Assembly (NCBI GenBank): GCA_018110855.1
Contig: JAGBFZ010000019.1
Span: 1-9,726 of the forward strand
Source of the DNA: Oscillospiraceae bacterium
GTDB taxonomy: Bacteria; Bacillota; Clostridia; Oscillospirales; Ruminococcaceae
Length of the DNA stretch: 9,726 bases
Direction of reading: 5' to 3'
The notes under the pieces: generated by a model
What the model saw: only the letters and a program-made list of their open reading frames with translations
What the model was told of the DNA's origin: nothing
Databases searched by the model: none
Part shown: positions 1 through 5,670 of the stretch, piece by piece
How the letters are laid out: every line of letters begins with the position of its first letter
Numbering within the stretch: position 1 is the stretch's first letter
Made by a program: the position numbers and the translations under genes

Positions 1-32
1 CAGCGTTCAACTTTCATTTCCTTGTCTGTCAT
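1..32 (-). CDS. Possible 5' end of a leftward gene (partial)
   Basis: Read leftward, an ATG at 32-30 opens a frame (MTDKEMKVER) that runs off the window edge without a stop. An AGGAAAGGA stretch lies about 12 bases upstream on the same strand, a little farther than ideal. An in-frame ATG four codons upstream sits too close to that site to use it. Only ten codons are visible, so no function can be given. The call rests on the start/RBS arrangement alone. Confidence 0.35.
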   Translation of the reverse strand, partial: MTDKEMKVER

Positions 33-292
33 TTTTATGACCATTCCTTTCCTGAGAGTTTTGTGTTTTGCGTCAGCAGCGGTAAAAAAATGCCGTGATA
101 CCATTATGGAATATTTTGCAGAATACGCTCGGAAATTCCAATAACAAGGGGCATTGTGATCACGGACAGCAGGGTGCTCAGCACTAATGTATATGCATAT
201 AGATCATGAGCTATATAGTCAATACAGGAATTATTTTGCTGTACCTTATGATCTGTTGTTTTGCAATTTTTTACAGCATATTTCTGCGCAAC
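33..292. other. Intergenic region without a recognisable gene
   Basis: No credible reading frame with a ribosome binding site occurs here. The stretch is AT-rich and holds small palindromes, such as GTGATCAC near 157 and TATATGCATATA near 190, of unknown meaning. It separates the leftward edge gene from the promoter of the macro-domain gene, so it may carry divergent control sequences. Confidence 0.5.
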
Positions 293-333
293 ATCAATAG
301 TATTAATTAGGTTACTTTTGATATACTATTGAT
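293..333. promoter_or_regulatory. Inverted-repeat operator overlapping the macro-HTH promoter
   Basis: ATCAATAGTAT (293-303) is repeated perfectly inverted as ATACTATTGAT (323-333). The right arm covers most of the -35 hexamer at 329-334, so a protein bound here should block transcription of the downstream gene. The natural candidate ligand is the HTH part of that gene's own product (autoregulation) or the XRE protein encoded at 3698-4027, whose promoter region has similar AATAGT half-sites. Binding is inferred. Confidence 0.6.
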
Positions 334-357
334 TTTATGCACTAAACAGGATATAAT
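329..357 (+). promoter_or_regulatory. Sigma-A promoter for the macro-HTH gene
   Basis: TTGATT (329-334), a 17-base spacer and TATAAT (352-357) form a near-consensus housekeeping promoter ending 30 bases before the proposed ATG at 388. The -35 is embedded in the inverted repeat at 293-333. Confidence 0.75.
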
Positions 358-387
358 AATTTCAAATACATCTGAAAGGTGATCACA

Positions 388-1482
388 ATGCCGCTGCATA
401 ATATAACGGGAGATCTTTTAAAATTTAAGAATAAGGCTGACGCAATTGTAGTTCCCGCAAACAAGGAGCCTGTTGTCGGATACGGACTTGACAGCAGATT
501 GTTCAAAGCTGCGGGCTTTAAGCAGGTCATGGATCAGCGTAAGACAATTGGAAAGCTGCGTCTTGGTCAGGCAAAGGAGACCTGCGGATTCAGAATCGCA
601 AAGTATCTTATACATACGGCAACTCCTATGTGGCTCGGCGGTACTTCCGGTGAATGTGAGAAGCTCAGAAGCTGCTATATCAACTCAATTAAATGTGCGG
701 ACAGGCTTGGTCTGAAAAGCATTGCATTTCCCCTGCTCTCCTCGGGCAATATGAGATTTCCCCGAGGAACTGCATATGAAACAGCTGTGCAGGCTATAAG
801 CGAGCGTTTAAAAGTGCATGACAGTCTTGATGTATATCTTGTGAAGGATCTCTCCGATGAACTTGACGAGTTTCATAAAGCAGAGAATATATTTGAACAC
901 AGTGATTCTACTATGTATGAGCTTTTACGATTAAAAGCAGATCTGTCTGAGATCATTGACCCTGACAGAGAGACCGTCCGGTATCTCACCAATGTGACCG
1001 ACCACATTGCCATGAAAGCAGCAAAGGAAGCTCAGAAAAGAAGCTTTGAAGAAAAGCTGCCGAAATTCCTTGCGGAAAATCCGGATAAAAAAAGCGAAGA
1101 TCTCCAACGTGAAAGATTTTACGAATACTTTGAGACCTGCGGTAAAAAGGCAGCAAGGCTTGCCGAGCTTATAGGCATCGAAAAATCCACAGTAAGCCGA
1201 ATAAAAAACGGGCAGACACTGCACCCTCAAAAGAAAACTGTCATCGCTCTTGCTATTGCAATGGAGCTGCCCACAGAACAGCGTTACGATTTTATCAACT
1301 GTTCGGGACATTCTTATCCCAGCGAGAAAATGGACTATATGATAGAGCAGCTTTTTCGTGACGGTTACAAGAATATTTCAAGCATAAACGATTTTCTATA
1401 TCAAAGAAATAAAGAATGGCTTCTTATCGGAAATAAAAACGATGGCATTTCCGAAATAGAAGAATATTCCAAAGAAAGATGA
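388..1482 (+). CDS. Macro-domain protein with C-terminal helix-turn-helix
   Basis: This is a 364-residue protein. I chose the ATG at 388 over the in-frame GTG at 379 because AAAGGTGATC, a close match to the anti-Shine-Dalgarno complement, ends just before it. Residues 1 to about 155 form a macro domain. NITGDLLKF at 5-13 and DAIVVPAN at 18-25 match the ADP-ribose-contacting strand and Asn region, GQAKETC..AKYLIHTATP at 60-80 is the usual middle block, and PLLSSGNMRFP at 115-125 is the glycine-containing phosphate loop. Macro domains bind or hydrolyse ADP-ribose derivatives. A helical linker follows, then an XRE-like HTH at about 252-295 (AARLAELIGIEKSTVSRIKNG). The C-terminal 60 residues are uncharacterised. 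The gene has its own promoter and overlapping operator, so autoregulation is likely. The fusion suggests an ADP-ribose-responsive regulator, but ligand and catalysis are inferred. Its stop codon lies at the edge of the palindromic element that follows. Confidence 0.85.
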   Translation: MPLHNITGDLLKFKNKADAIVVPANKEPVVGYGLDSRLFKAAGFKQVMDQRKTIGKLRLGQAKETCGFRIAKYLIHTATPMWLGGTSGECEKLRSCYINSIKCADRLGLKSIAFPLLSSGNMRFPRGTAYETAVQAISERLKVHDSLDVYLVKDLSDELDEFHKAENIFEHSDSTMYELLRLKADLSEIIDPDRETVRYLTNVTDHIAMKAAKEAQKRSFEEKLPKFLAENPDKKSEDLQRERFYEYFETCGKKAARLAELIGIEKSTVSRIKNGQTLHPQKKTVIALAIAMELPTEQRYDFINCSGHSYPSEKMDYMIEQLFRDGYKNISSINDFLYQRNKEWLLIGNKNDGISEIEEYSKER

Positions 1483-1690
1483 AAAAATTCCGCCTGAAAG
1501 TTTCGGTTATACTAATAACCAGTTGTTCTATGGATAAAGACGGTGGATATAATGCGCCCAATCTATGAAAGCGACCGCAGGCGGGCTGTCGCCCGGCAAG
1601 GGAGCTTGACGACGAGTGGGCGTATTATAGACACCTTATTTTGTCCATAGGTTAAATGGTTATCAGTATTACTTTCGGGCGGAATTTTTT
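1482..1690. mobile_element. 209-bp palindromic MITE-like element
   Basis: The ends are inverted repeats of 20 bp with one mismatch: AAAAAATTCCGCCTGAAAGT (1482-1501) against ACTTTCGGGCGGAATTTTTT (1671-1690). The pairing continues inward. ATAACCA and CTATGGATAAA (1515-1538) face TTTTGTCCATAG and TGGTTAT (about 1639-1662), and TATAATGCGCCCA (1548-1560) faces TGGGCGTATTATA (1617-1629). The central 56 bases hold small GC-rich hairpins (GGGC-TGTC-GCCC, CAAG-GGAG-CTTG). There is no reading frame of its own. Long arms, AT-rich ends and a related arm elsewhere in the window (4815) fit a non-autonomous transposable element. A clear target-site duplication was not found. Alternatively it is a long hairpin RNA or an oversized terminator for the upstream gene, since the right arm ends in a T run. 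Confidence 0.6.
1515..1538 (+). repeat. 24-bp repeat, copy 1 (left arm of palindrome)
   Basis: ATAACCAGTTGTTCTATGGATAAA, 23/24 identical to 4815-4838 in the same orientation. Both copies are followed about 10 bases later by a TATAAT- or TATATG-like string, so they could alternatively be part of a promoter module. Confidence 0.8.
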
Positions 1691-1706
1691 TTGCATTTTT
1701 TCAGAA

Positions 1707-1723
1707 GTTGCATGGCGTGCAAC
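1707..1723. promoter_or_regulatory. Short inverted repeat upstream of the ClpP-like gene
   Basis: GTTGCA (1707-1712) and TGCAAC (1718-1723) are a perfect 6-bp inverted repeat around TGGCG. It lies 20 bases before the -10-like TATAAT at 1744-1749, where a -35 would be expected (no good -35 is present), so it could be an operator or activator site. No T run follows, so it is not a terminator. Confidence 0.4.
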
Positions 1724-1743
1724 CAAAAGCGGAAAAAGCAGTG

Positions 1744-1749
1744 ATATAA
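1744..1749 (+). promoter_or_regulatory. Candidate -10 element of the clpP-like/virD4-like operon
   Basis: TATAAT 33 bases before the ATG at 1782. The hexamer 17 bases upstream (AACCAA) is not a -35 match, so if this is a promoter it probably needs an activator. Alternatively transcription enters from the element at 1482-1690. Confidence 0.4.
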
Positions 1750-1781
1750 TAAAATCATTCCAAAGAAAGGGTGATCTTATT

Positions 1782-2378
1782 ATGAGAGAACTGGCGTACA
1801 TTGACGAAACGGCAAAAGGAAATACGGTCATTCCGCTTCATAGCCGTCTGCTGACAGAAAGGCAGATATTTCTCACAGGAGAGATAACCGCCGAGACCGC
1901 TGTGGATTTTTTGCAGGCTATGCTGTTTCTGATGAATGATAACAAGCCGATCGATATTTACATAAACAGCTGCGGCGGTGAGATAAACGCAGGGCTTGCT
2001 ATCTATGATATGATACAGAGCTGCAAAAATAAGCTCAATATGTATTGCGTCGGACAGGCTTCAAGCATGGCTGCTGTCCTGCTTGCTTCGGGTCAGAAGG
2101 GCAGACGCTTTATTCTTCCCCACAGCCGTGTTATGATACACGAAGCCCTGCTCAGAGGCGGTGTAAGCGGCTCAGCCACTTCCATTTCCCGTATCTCCGA
2201 ATCTATCCTTGAAACGAGAGATATGGTCAACGGAATACTTGCAGAGCATACGGGCAAGACCCTTGAAGAGATAAACAGCGCTACCGGCTTCGACAATATG
2301 ATGAATGCGGAAGAGGCTGTCAGCTTCGGTATCTGTGATAAGATCGTCGGTTCAATATCCGAAAGGAGCAATGCTTAA
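1782..2378 (+). CDS. ClpP-like serine protease (accessory paralogue)
   Basis: This is a 198-residue protein, the usual ClpP length. The ATG at 1782 follows AAAGGGTGATC at normal spacing. The frame is open back to 1656, but that 42-residue extension has no ribosome binding site and overlaps the palindrome. The ClpP fold is clear: FLTGEIT near 30-36, IYINSCGGE at 59-67, the nucleophile in GQASSM (Ser95), the histidine in RVMIHEA (His120), and the acid in ATGFDNMMNAEEA (Asp171). The complete triad indicates an active peptidase. Housekeeping ClpP carries IHQP after the histidine where this protein has IHEALLRGG, and its neighbours differ from a clpP-clpX locus, so it is probably an accessory paralogue. 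It shares one base of its stop (TAATG) with the next gene, implying translational coupling with the VirD4-like ATPase. Whether it works with ClpX/ClpC or with that ATPase is unknown. Confidence 0.88.
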   Translation: MRELAYIDETAKGNTVIPLHSRLLTERQIFLTGEITAETAVDFLQAMLFLMNDNKPIDIYINSCGGEINAGLAIYDMIQSCKNKLNMYCVGQASSMAAVLLASGQKGRRFILPHSRVMIHEALLRGGVSGSATSISRISESILETRDMVNGILAEHTGKTLEEINSATGFDNMMNAEEAVSFGICDKIVGSISERSNA

Positions 2379-3679
2379 TGAATAACACCTGTTTTCCCGC
2401 ATCCGATCCTTGCTTTGAACCCCATGATAATTTTAAGTACGAAAGCCTTATCATTCCCGATGAAGAGTTTGCAAAAAGCGAGCTTATCATTGCAAAGGAC
2501 TGCCGCTACAGTCTTGACGATGTAAAATGCCGCCTTAACAACAACGTTCTTGTGGTCGGCGGAAGCGGTACGGGCAAGACATCGACTGTTGTGATCCCAA
2601 ATCTCAGACAGGCGGTTGGAAGCTATATCGTGTCCGACCCTAAGGGTATGCTTTACAGAAAATACGGAAGATACCTCAGCAGAAAGGGCTATGAAGTCTT
2701 CAACATTGATCTGACGCATCCCGAAAGATCATCCCGCTACAATCCTCTGATGTTCATCCGCACAACTCAGGATATCCTGAATATTGCCTCTGTCATCACC
2801 AATGAAAAAGCCTCAATGGGCACTAAAGCAGACCCGTTCTGGGATTCGATGACGATCATTATGCTGTCGGCAATAATCGGGTATATGCTTGAAACAAACT
2901 ATATGCCCTTTAATTTCAAAGGTATTCTGCAGCTTGTCCGTGAAGGCGAGCGGACAAGCGATGACAGCAAGGATTCACGCCTTTCACGCAGATTCAAAAA
3001 GCTCCGTGATACAAACCCATTAAGCTGGGCGTGTGAACAGTTCACCGATGTGGATCAGGCTCCCGACAAGACCTATGACTGTATCAGAGCCACCCTGACA
3101 TCAAAGCTGTCAAGGCTGGATACAAAAGAGCTGCAGGTAATGATGAACGGCAATGATTTTACCTTTGCTTCCATAGGCTGCTCAAGAACAGCTGTATTTG
3201 TTACCGTCAGCGATACCGACAGGTCGATGGACTGCCTTGCCAACATTTTTTTCACTCAGGCAATGCAGCAGCTCTGCAGAGCCGCAGATGAGCTAAGAAG
3301 CGGCAGACTGCGTATACCTGTGCGGTTTATCCTCGATGACTTTGCCACAAACTGCAAAATCGAAGAGTTTCCCCGAATGATCTCGTCAATACGCTCACGG
3401 GGAATATCTGTAATGCTGCTTATACAGTCCGAAGCCCAGCTGACCCAGAGCTATGACGATGACCGTATGACTATAATAGCTAACTGTGACACCTACGTTT
3501 ACCTTGGCGGCAATGATTATGCCACAGCTGAAGCCGTTGCCATGCGGTGCAACAAGCCTGTTCAGCAGGTGCTTTATATGCCTGTGGGAAGCTGCTGGGT
3601 ATTCAGACGAGGCTCACAGCCCGTTTTCACCGAGACCTTATCCCCCGTCTGCCGTGAATTACAAGAAAAAAGTCACTGA
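2378..3679 (+). CDS. VirD4/TraG-family coupling-protein-like ATPase, no membrane anchor
   Basis: This is a 433-residue protein. Its start overlaps the preceding stop (TAATG), with GAAAGGAG eight bases upstream. The Walker A motif GGSGTGKT is at 61-68 and is followed by the family's VVIPNL and VSDPKGMLYRKYG blocks. The Walker B region at about 316-323 (RFILDDFA) and the following EEFPRMISSIRSRGISVMLLIQS are diagnostic of the VirD4/TraG type IV coupling proteins, which pump relaxase-bound DNA into the conjugative channel. Two features are unusual. The protein starts about 55 residues before Walker A with no transmembrane helices, and it is well short of the usual 550-650 residues. Walker B also ends Asp-Asp rather than Asp-Glu. 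No relaxase, VirB4-like ATPase or channel gene is visible in the window. It is either part of a mobile-element remnant or an ATPase recruited to another role together with the co-translated ClpP-like protease. Confidence 0.85.
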   Translation: MNNTCFPASDPCFEPHDNFKYESLIIPDEEFAKSELIIAKDCRYSLDDVKCRLNNNVLVVGGSGTGKTSTVVIPNLRQAVGSYIVSDPKGMLYRKYGRYLSRKGYEVFNIDLTHPERSSRYNPLMFIRTTQDILNIASVITNEKASMGTKADPFWDSMTIIMLSAIIGYMLETNYMPFNFKGILQLVREGERTSDDSKDSRLSRRFKKLRDTNPLSWACEQFTDVDQAPDKTYDCIRATLTSKLSRLDTKELQVMMNGNDFTFASIGCSRTAVFVTVSDTDRSMDCLANIFFTQAMQQLCRAADELRSGRLRIPVRFILDDFATNCKIEEFPRMISSIRSRGISVMLLIQSEAQLTQSYDDDRMTIIANCDTYVYLGGNDYATAEAVAMRCNKPVQQVLYMPVGSCWVFRRGSQPVFTETLSPVCRELQEKSH

Positions 3680-3697
3680 TCTTCGCAGGATCCATAT

Positions 3698-4027
3698 TTA
3701 ACGTTCATCGCTTTTTTCCCGTGGCCTGCTGCGGTAGGAATTCTTCTTCCGCAGCAGCGCAGCGGCATTTTCCAGAAACTCGATGTCCTCATCCGAAAGA
3801 TCAGTCACATCAATAGTCTGTTTTTTATCCTCGATCCCTAACAGATAATCCGTTGTAACGTGAAAAACACCCGCAAGCTTTACCAGTATCTCAGGCGAGG
3901 GATATCTCAGAGATTGTTCATAATAGCTGACAGTTGCCTTTGACAGCCATAATCTGTCTGCGAGCTGCTTCTGAGTAAGCCCTGCCTGCAGACGAAGTTC
4001 TTTTAGCTTCGCTCCGAAATCAACCAT
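3698..4027 (-). CDS. XRE-family transcriptional repressor
   Basis: This is a 109-residue protein starting MVDFGAKLKEL. The start is set by AAGGAGGTG, seven bases upstream on the minus strand. An in-frame ATG 11 codons earlier lacks such a site. Residues 4 to about 60 are a typical HTH_3 domain: LRLQAGLTQKQLADRLWLSK is helices 1-3, ATVSYYEQSLRYPSPE follows, and then LVKLAGVFHVTTDYLLG, the common end of this family. The acidic and then basic C-terminal tail (TIDVTDLSDEDIEFLENAAALLRKK) is typical of small Clostridia XRE regulators. It converges on the VirD4-like gene, 18 bases away with no obvious terminator, and is divergent from the SHOCT membrane protein. A perfect 13-bp inverted repeat sits in the shared intergenic region, so it probably represses itself and perhaps the neighbour. 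Metabolic or phage signals cannot be deduced. Confidence 0.88.
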   Translation of the reverse strand: MVDFGAKLKELRLQAGLTQKQLADRLWLSKATVSYYEQSLRYPSPEILVKLAGVFHVTTDYLLGIEDKKQTIDVTDLSDEDIEFLENAAALLRKKNSYRSRPREKSDER

Positions 4028-4041
4028 ATTTACACCTCCTT

Positions 4042-4083
4042 TTTGATAATAGTTTACCACAAATAAGTATAACTATTATCAAA
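4042..4083. promoter_or_regulatory. Perfect 13-bp inverted repeat, likely XRE operator
   Basis: TTTGATAATAGTT (4042-4054) is mirrored exactly by AACTATTATCAAA (4071-4083). The pair lies immediately upstream of the XRE gene's ribosome binding site, and the right arm supplies a TTGATA string on the minus strand that could be its -35. The AATAGT core is also present in the operator at 293-333. Autoregulation by the adjacent XRE protein is inferred. Confidence 0.65.
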
Positions 4084-4101
4084 CTTTGGGTATTATAACA
4101 G

Positions 4102-4130
4102 TTGATTTATTATAAAACTTATGTTATAAT
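4102..4130 (+). promoter_or_regulatory. Extended -10 promoter for the SHOCT membrane protein
   Basis: TTGATT (4102-4107), 17-base spacer, TATAAT (4125-4130) preceded by TGT (extended -10). ATTATAAC (4092-4099) and GTTATAAT (4123-4130) form an 8-bp inverted repeat spanning the promoter, a possible second operator. Confidence 0.75.
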
Positions 4131-4168
4131 CATCTTAAAAGATAATAAAAACATGAAAGGAATTTATT

Positions 4169-4738
4169 ATGAAAGACTACATCAGATATGAAGATATGCC
4201 CCCTTCGGCACAGAAGGCTTACAACAGTACCAACAGCACAAGAAAGCTGACAATGTTTGTGGGCGGATTTGGCTTTATCGCTGCGGTTCTTGCGTTATTA
4301 TTCGGTTCCGTTTTCGATGCCGAAGCAGGTGCAGCGGTGCTTCTCCCTGCAGCAATAATAACGATGATCCCGGGCTTTGTCCACGCACATCTGCATTTCA
4401 AGAAATTTCTATCCAAAGCAGGTATAATAGGACTTGCCATATGGTTTATTGCTGTTATGTTCGTAGGCGGATACGGCTGTGTTATTTTTCTTGCCATGGA
4501 CATTGTGAGATATATTCAGAAAAAGCCACTTATCTCAAAGTCAGAGCATCTCTTCTTCCTTGAGTCTCCTGCGGCTCAGCAGGAAATGATGGCTGCGGCG
4601 ATCGCAGATATTAGCAGACAGTCCGACAGCTCGTCTGCTGCGGAAAATCTCCGTCAGCTTAAAGGTATGCTCGACAGCGGCATTATCACCGAAGCAGAGT
4701 TCAATGCAAAAAAGGCTGAGCTTCTTGAGAGAATGTGA
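4169..4738 (+). CDS. Small membrane protein with C-terminal SHOCT domain
   Basis: This is a 189-residue protein starting at an ATG preceded by GAAAGGA with seven-base spacing. Hydrophobic segments at about 27-47, 52-72 and 84-110 suggest three membrane helices. A charged and then Ala/Ser-rich linker follows (PAAQQEMMAAAIADISRQSDSSS). The last 29 residues, LRQLKGMLDSGIITEAEFNAKKAELLERM, form a SHOCT (short C-terminal) domain, shown by the D-G-IITEAEF-KK-LL pattern. SHOCT tails are found on many membrane and phage-associated proteins, and their role is not established. It is divergent from the XRE gene and shares its control region, has its own promoter, and is followed 17 bases later by a strong terminator, so it is monocistronic. 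No enzymatic function can be seen. Confidence 0.8.
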   Translation: MKDYIRYEDMPPSAQKAYNSTNSTRKLTMFVGGFGFIAAVLALLFGSVFDAEAGAAVLLPAAIITMIPGFVHAHLHFKKFLSKAGIIGLAIWFIAVMFVGGYGCVIFLAMDIVRYIQKKPLISKSEHLFFLESPAAQQEMMAAAIADISRQSDSSSAAENLRQLKGMLDSGIITEAEFNAKKAELLERM

Positions 4739-4755
4739 TCATTGTAAAATATTTT

Positions 4756-4787
4756 CAGGAGATTCATTTCGCGTCTCCTGTTTTTTT
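4756..4787 (+). terminator. Rho-independent terminator after the SHOCT gene
   Basis: CAGGAGA (4756-4762) pairs perfectly with TCTCCTG (4774-4780) across an 11-base loop and is followed by seven T residues. Confidence 0.92.
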
Positions 4788-4814
4788 ATATTCTATATGG
4801 ATCCGCATAAGATT

Positions 4815-4838
4815 ATAACCAATTGTTCTATGGATAAA
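4815..4838 (+). repeat. 24-bp repeat, copy 2 (solitary palindrome arm)
   Basis: ATAACCAATTGTTCTATGGATAAA differs from 1515-1538 by one base, and resemblance continues weakly for about 10 bases on both sides. The opposite arm of the palindrome is not found downstream, so this is a truncated copy of the element at 1482-1690 or a shared regulatory module. Confidence 0.75.
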
Positions 4839-4868
4839 AGCAGTGATTATATGAAAGAAGTTTTCCTC

Positions 4869-4897
4869 TTGACTAAATAGACTATGGGGAGTATAAT
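4869..4897 (+). promoter_or_regulatory. Strong sigma-A promoter for a non-coding transcript
   Basis: TTGACT (4869-4874), 17-base spacer, TATAAT (4892-4897). The first convincing gene downstream starts at 5245, and the sequence directly after the promoter is rich in helices, so it most likely drives a structured RNA starting near 4903-4905. Confidence 0.8.
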
Positions 4898-4903
4898 GTA
4901 ATA

Positions 4904-5052
4904 AATCGGGCAGCATATCTGCTCTACAAATCAGAAGCGGGTTACGACACCCTGGAAGTGTGTCAGATCCGCGGCGAGGTCGCGCTGTTAATATGTGCGG
5001 GACGGTTGTCTTGTCTCCGCGCCGATAGATTTTGTAACAGCCCGACAATCGG
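4904..5052 (+). ncRNA. Putative structured RNA of unknown family
   Basis: Directly after a consensus promoter, the sequence can form nested helices. A closing stem pairs TCGGGC (4906-4911) with GCCCGA (5040-5045). A second long-range stem pairs ACAAATC (4926-4932) with GATTTTGT (5028-5035, one bulge). Inside, GCGG/CCGC (4937-4940/4969-4972) encloses GACAC/GTGTC (4946-4950/4960-4964). A strong stem pairs GTGCGGGAC (4995-5003) with GTCTCCGCGC (5013-5022, one bulge). No reading frame with a ribosome binding site is present on the plus strand. The size and closed multi-helix shape recall small regulatory RNAs such as 6S-like RNAs, but I do not recognise a family. No terminator separates it from the tRNA-like sequence at 5062, so both may lie on one transcript. 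The RNA itself is inferred from promoter and fold only. Confidence 0.5.
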
Positions 5053-5061
5053 AATATATAT

Positions 5062-5161
5062 GGCAGATGTGCTGAAGAGGTAACAGGGTCACGGATTCGA
5101 GTTTAATTCATTTAACGGGGTTTCTTTGGCGATTTCGTGGGTTCGATTCCCACCATCTGCC
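5062..5161 (+). tRNA. tRNA-like sequence with an 8+5 bp acceptor/T-arm, atypical interior
   Basis: GGCAGATG (5062-5069) pairs perfectly with CATCTGCC (5154-5161), and ACC follows. GTGGG-TTCGATT-CCCAC (5137-5153) is a canonical T arm stacked directly on that helix. GCTGAAGAGGTAACAG (5071-5086) resembles a D arm (CTG/CAG with GG in the loop). The interior does not fold cleanly. The best 5-7-5 anticodon arm (5093-5109, GGATT/AATTC) lacks U33, and the alternative loop ATTCATT, which would present UCA, has only three clean stem pairs plus a bulge. The total length of 100 nt and the 13-bp stacked helix recall selenocysteine tRNA or long-variable-arm tRNAs. It may be a degenerate tRNA, an unusual tRNA, or a tRNA-mimicking domain of the upstream RNA. 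Amino-acid identity is not assigned. Confidence 0.5.
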
Positions 5162-5244
5162 ACCTTTTATTTAAATAAACACCCCCATTTATCGAGCTTA
5201 TTTTTTATCAACCAGTCAAGAACCATCTCAAGGACGTGAATCAA

Positions 5245-5670
5245 ATGAACACAGATCTAATAAAAGCAAAAGACCTGCTTTCCGAAAACGAATATACCCT
5301 TGCCGCAGTGCGTGACAATGATATCATAACAAGCACCGAACGGGGCGTGAAGCCACTGCTTGAACTGATTGACGCAGGCAGAAGCCTTTCGGGATACTTT
5401 GCAGCGGATAAGGTGGTGGGCATGGCGGCAGCATATCTGTATGTGCTCCTTGATGTTAAAGCGCTTTACGCCAAGGTAATAAGCCGAAAGGCACTTTCCG
5501 TTCTCGAGAAATACCATATCCCCGCCGAATACGATACCCTTGCCGAAGCAATAAAAAATCGTGCGGGAACAGGCTTCTGCCCCATGGAGACCGCCGTTTT
5601 GAATGCCCAAAGCCCCGAACACGCCCTCCAACTTATCAGAGCAAAGCTTAAAGAGCTTTCGGAGAAATAA
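5245..5670 (+). CDS. DUF1893 family protein
   Basis: This is a 141-residue cytosolic protein. The ATG at 5245 is preferred because AAGGA at 5230-5234 is 10 bases upstream. The in-frame GTG at 5236 lies only one base from that site. The whole length matches the DUF1893 pattern: LIKAKDLLSENEYTLAAVRDNDI, then GVKPLLELIDAG, then VGMAAAYLYVLLDV, and near the C-terminus GTGFCPMETAVL at about 110-121. DUF1893 proteins are thought to adopt a cytidine-deaminase-like fold, and their substrate is unknown. It stands alone between the tRNA-like sequence and a bidirectional terminator. No promoter better than weak was found, so read-through from 4869 is possible. Confidence 0.8.
   Translation: MNTDLIKAKDLLSENEYTLAAVRDNDIITSTERGVKPLLELIDAGRSLSGYFAADKVVGMAAAYLYVLLDVKALYAKVISRKALSVLEKYHIPAEYDTLAEAIKNRAGTGFCPMETAVLNAQSPEHALQLIRAKLKELSEK

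Noticed and set aside
931..1311. 126-residue leftward frame inside the macro-HTH gene
   Set aside because: Shadow of the HTH-coding region, with no start signal or recognisable domain.
1656..1781. N-terminal 42-residue extension of the ClpP-like protein
   Set aside because: It overlaps the palindromic element, has no ribosome binding site, and is not part of the ClpP fold. The ATG at 1782 has an excellent site.
4764..5048. 94-residue leftward reading frame across the structured-RNA region
   Set aside because: It crosses the terminator and the strong plus-strand promoter, has no convincing start signal, and its composition looks like chance.
5062..5161. Selenocysteine tRNA (selC)
   Set aside because: The 8+5 helix fits, but the six-bp D stem and a proper UCA anticodon arm cannot be drawn, so only a tRNA-like call is made.
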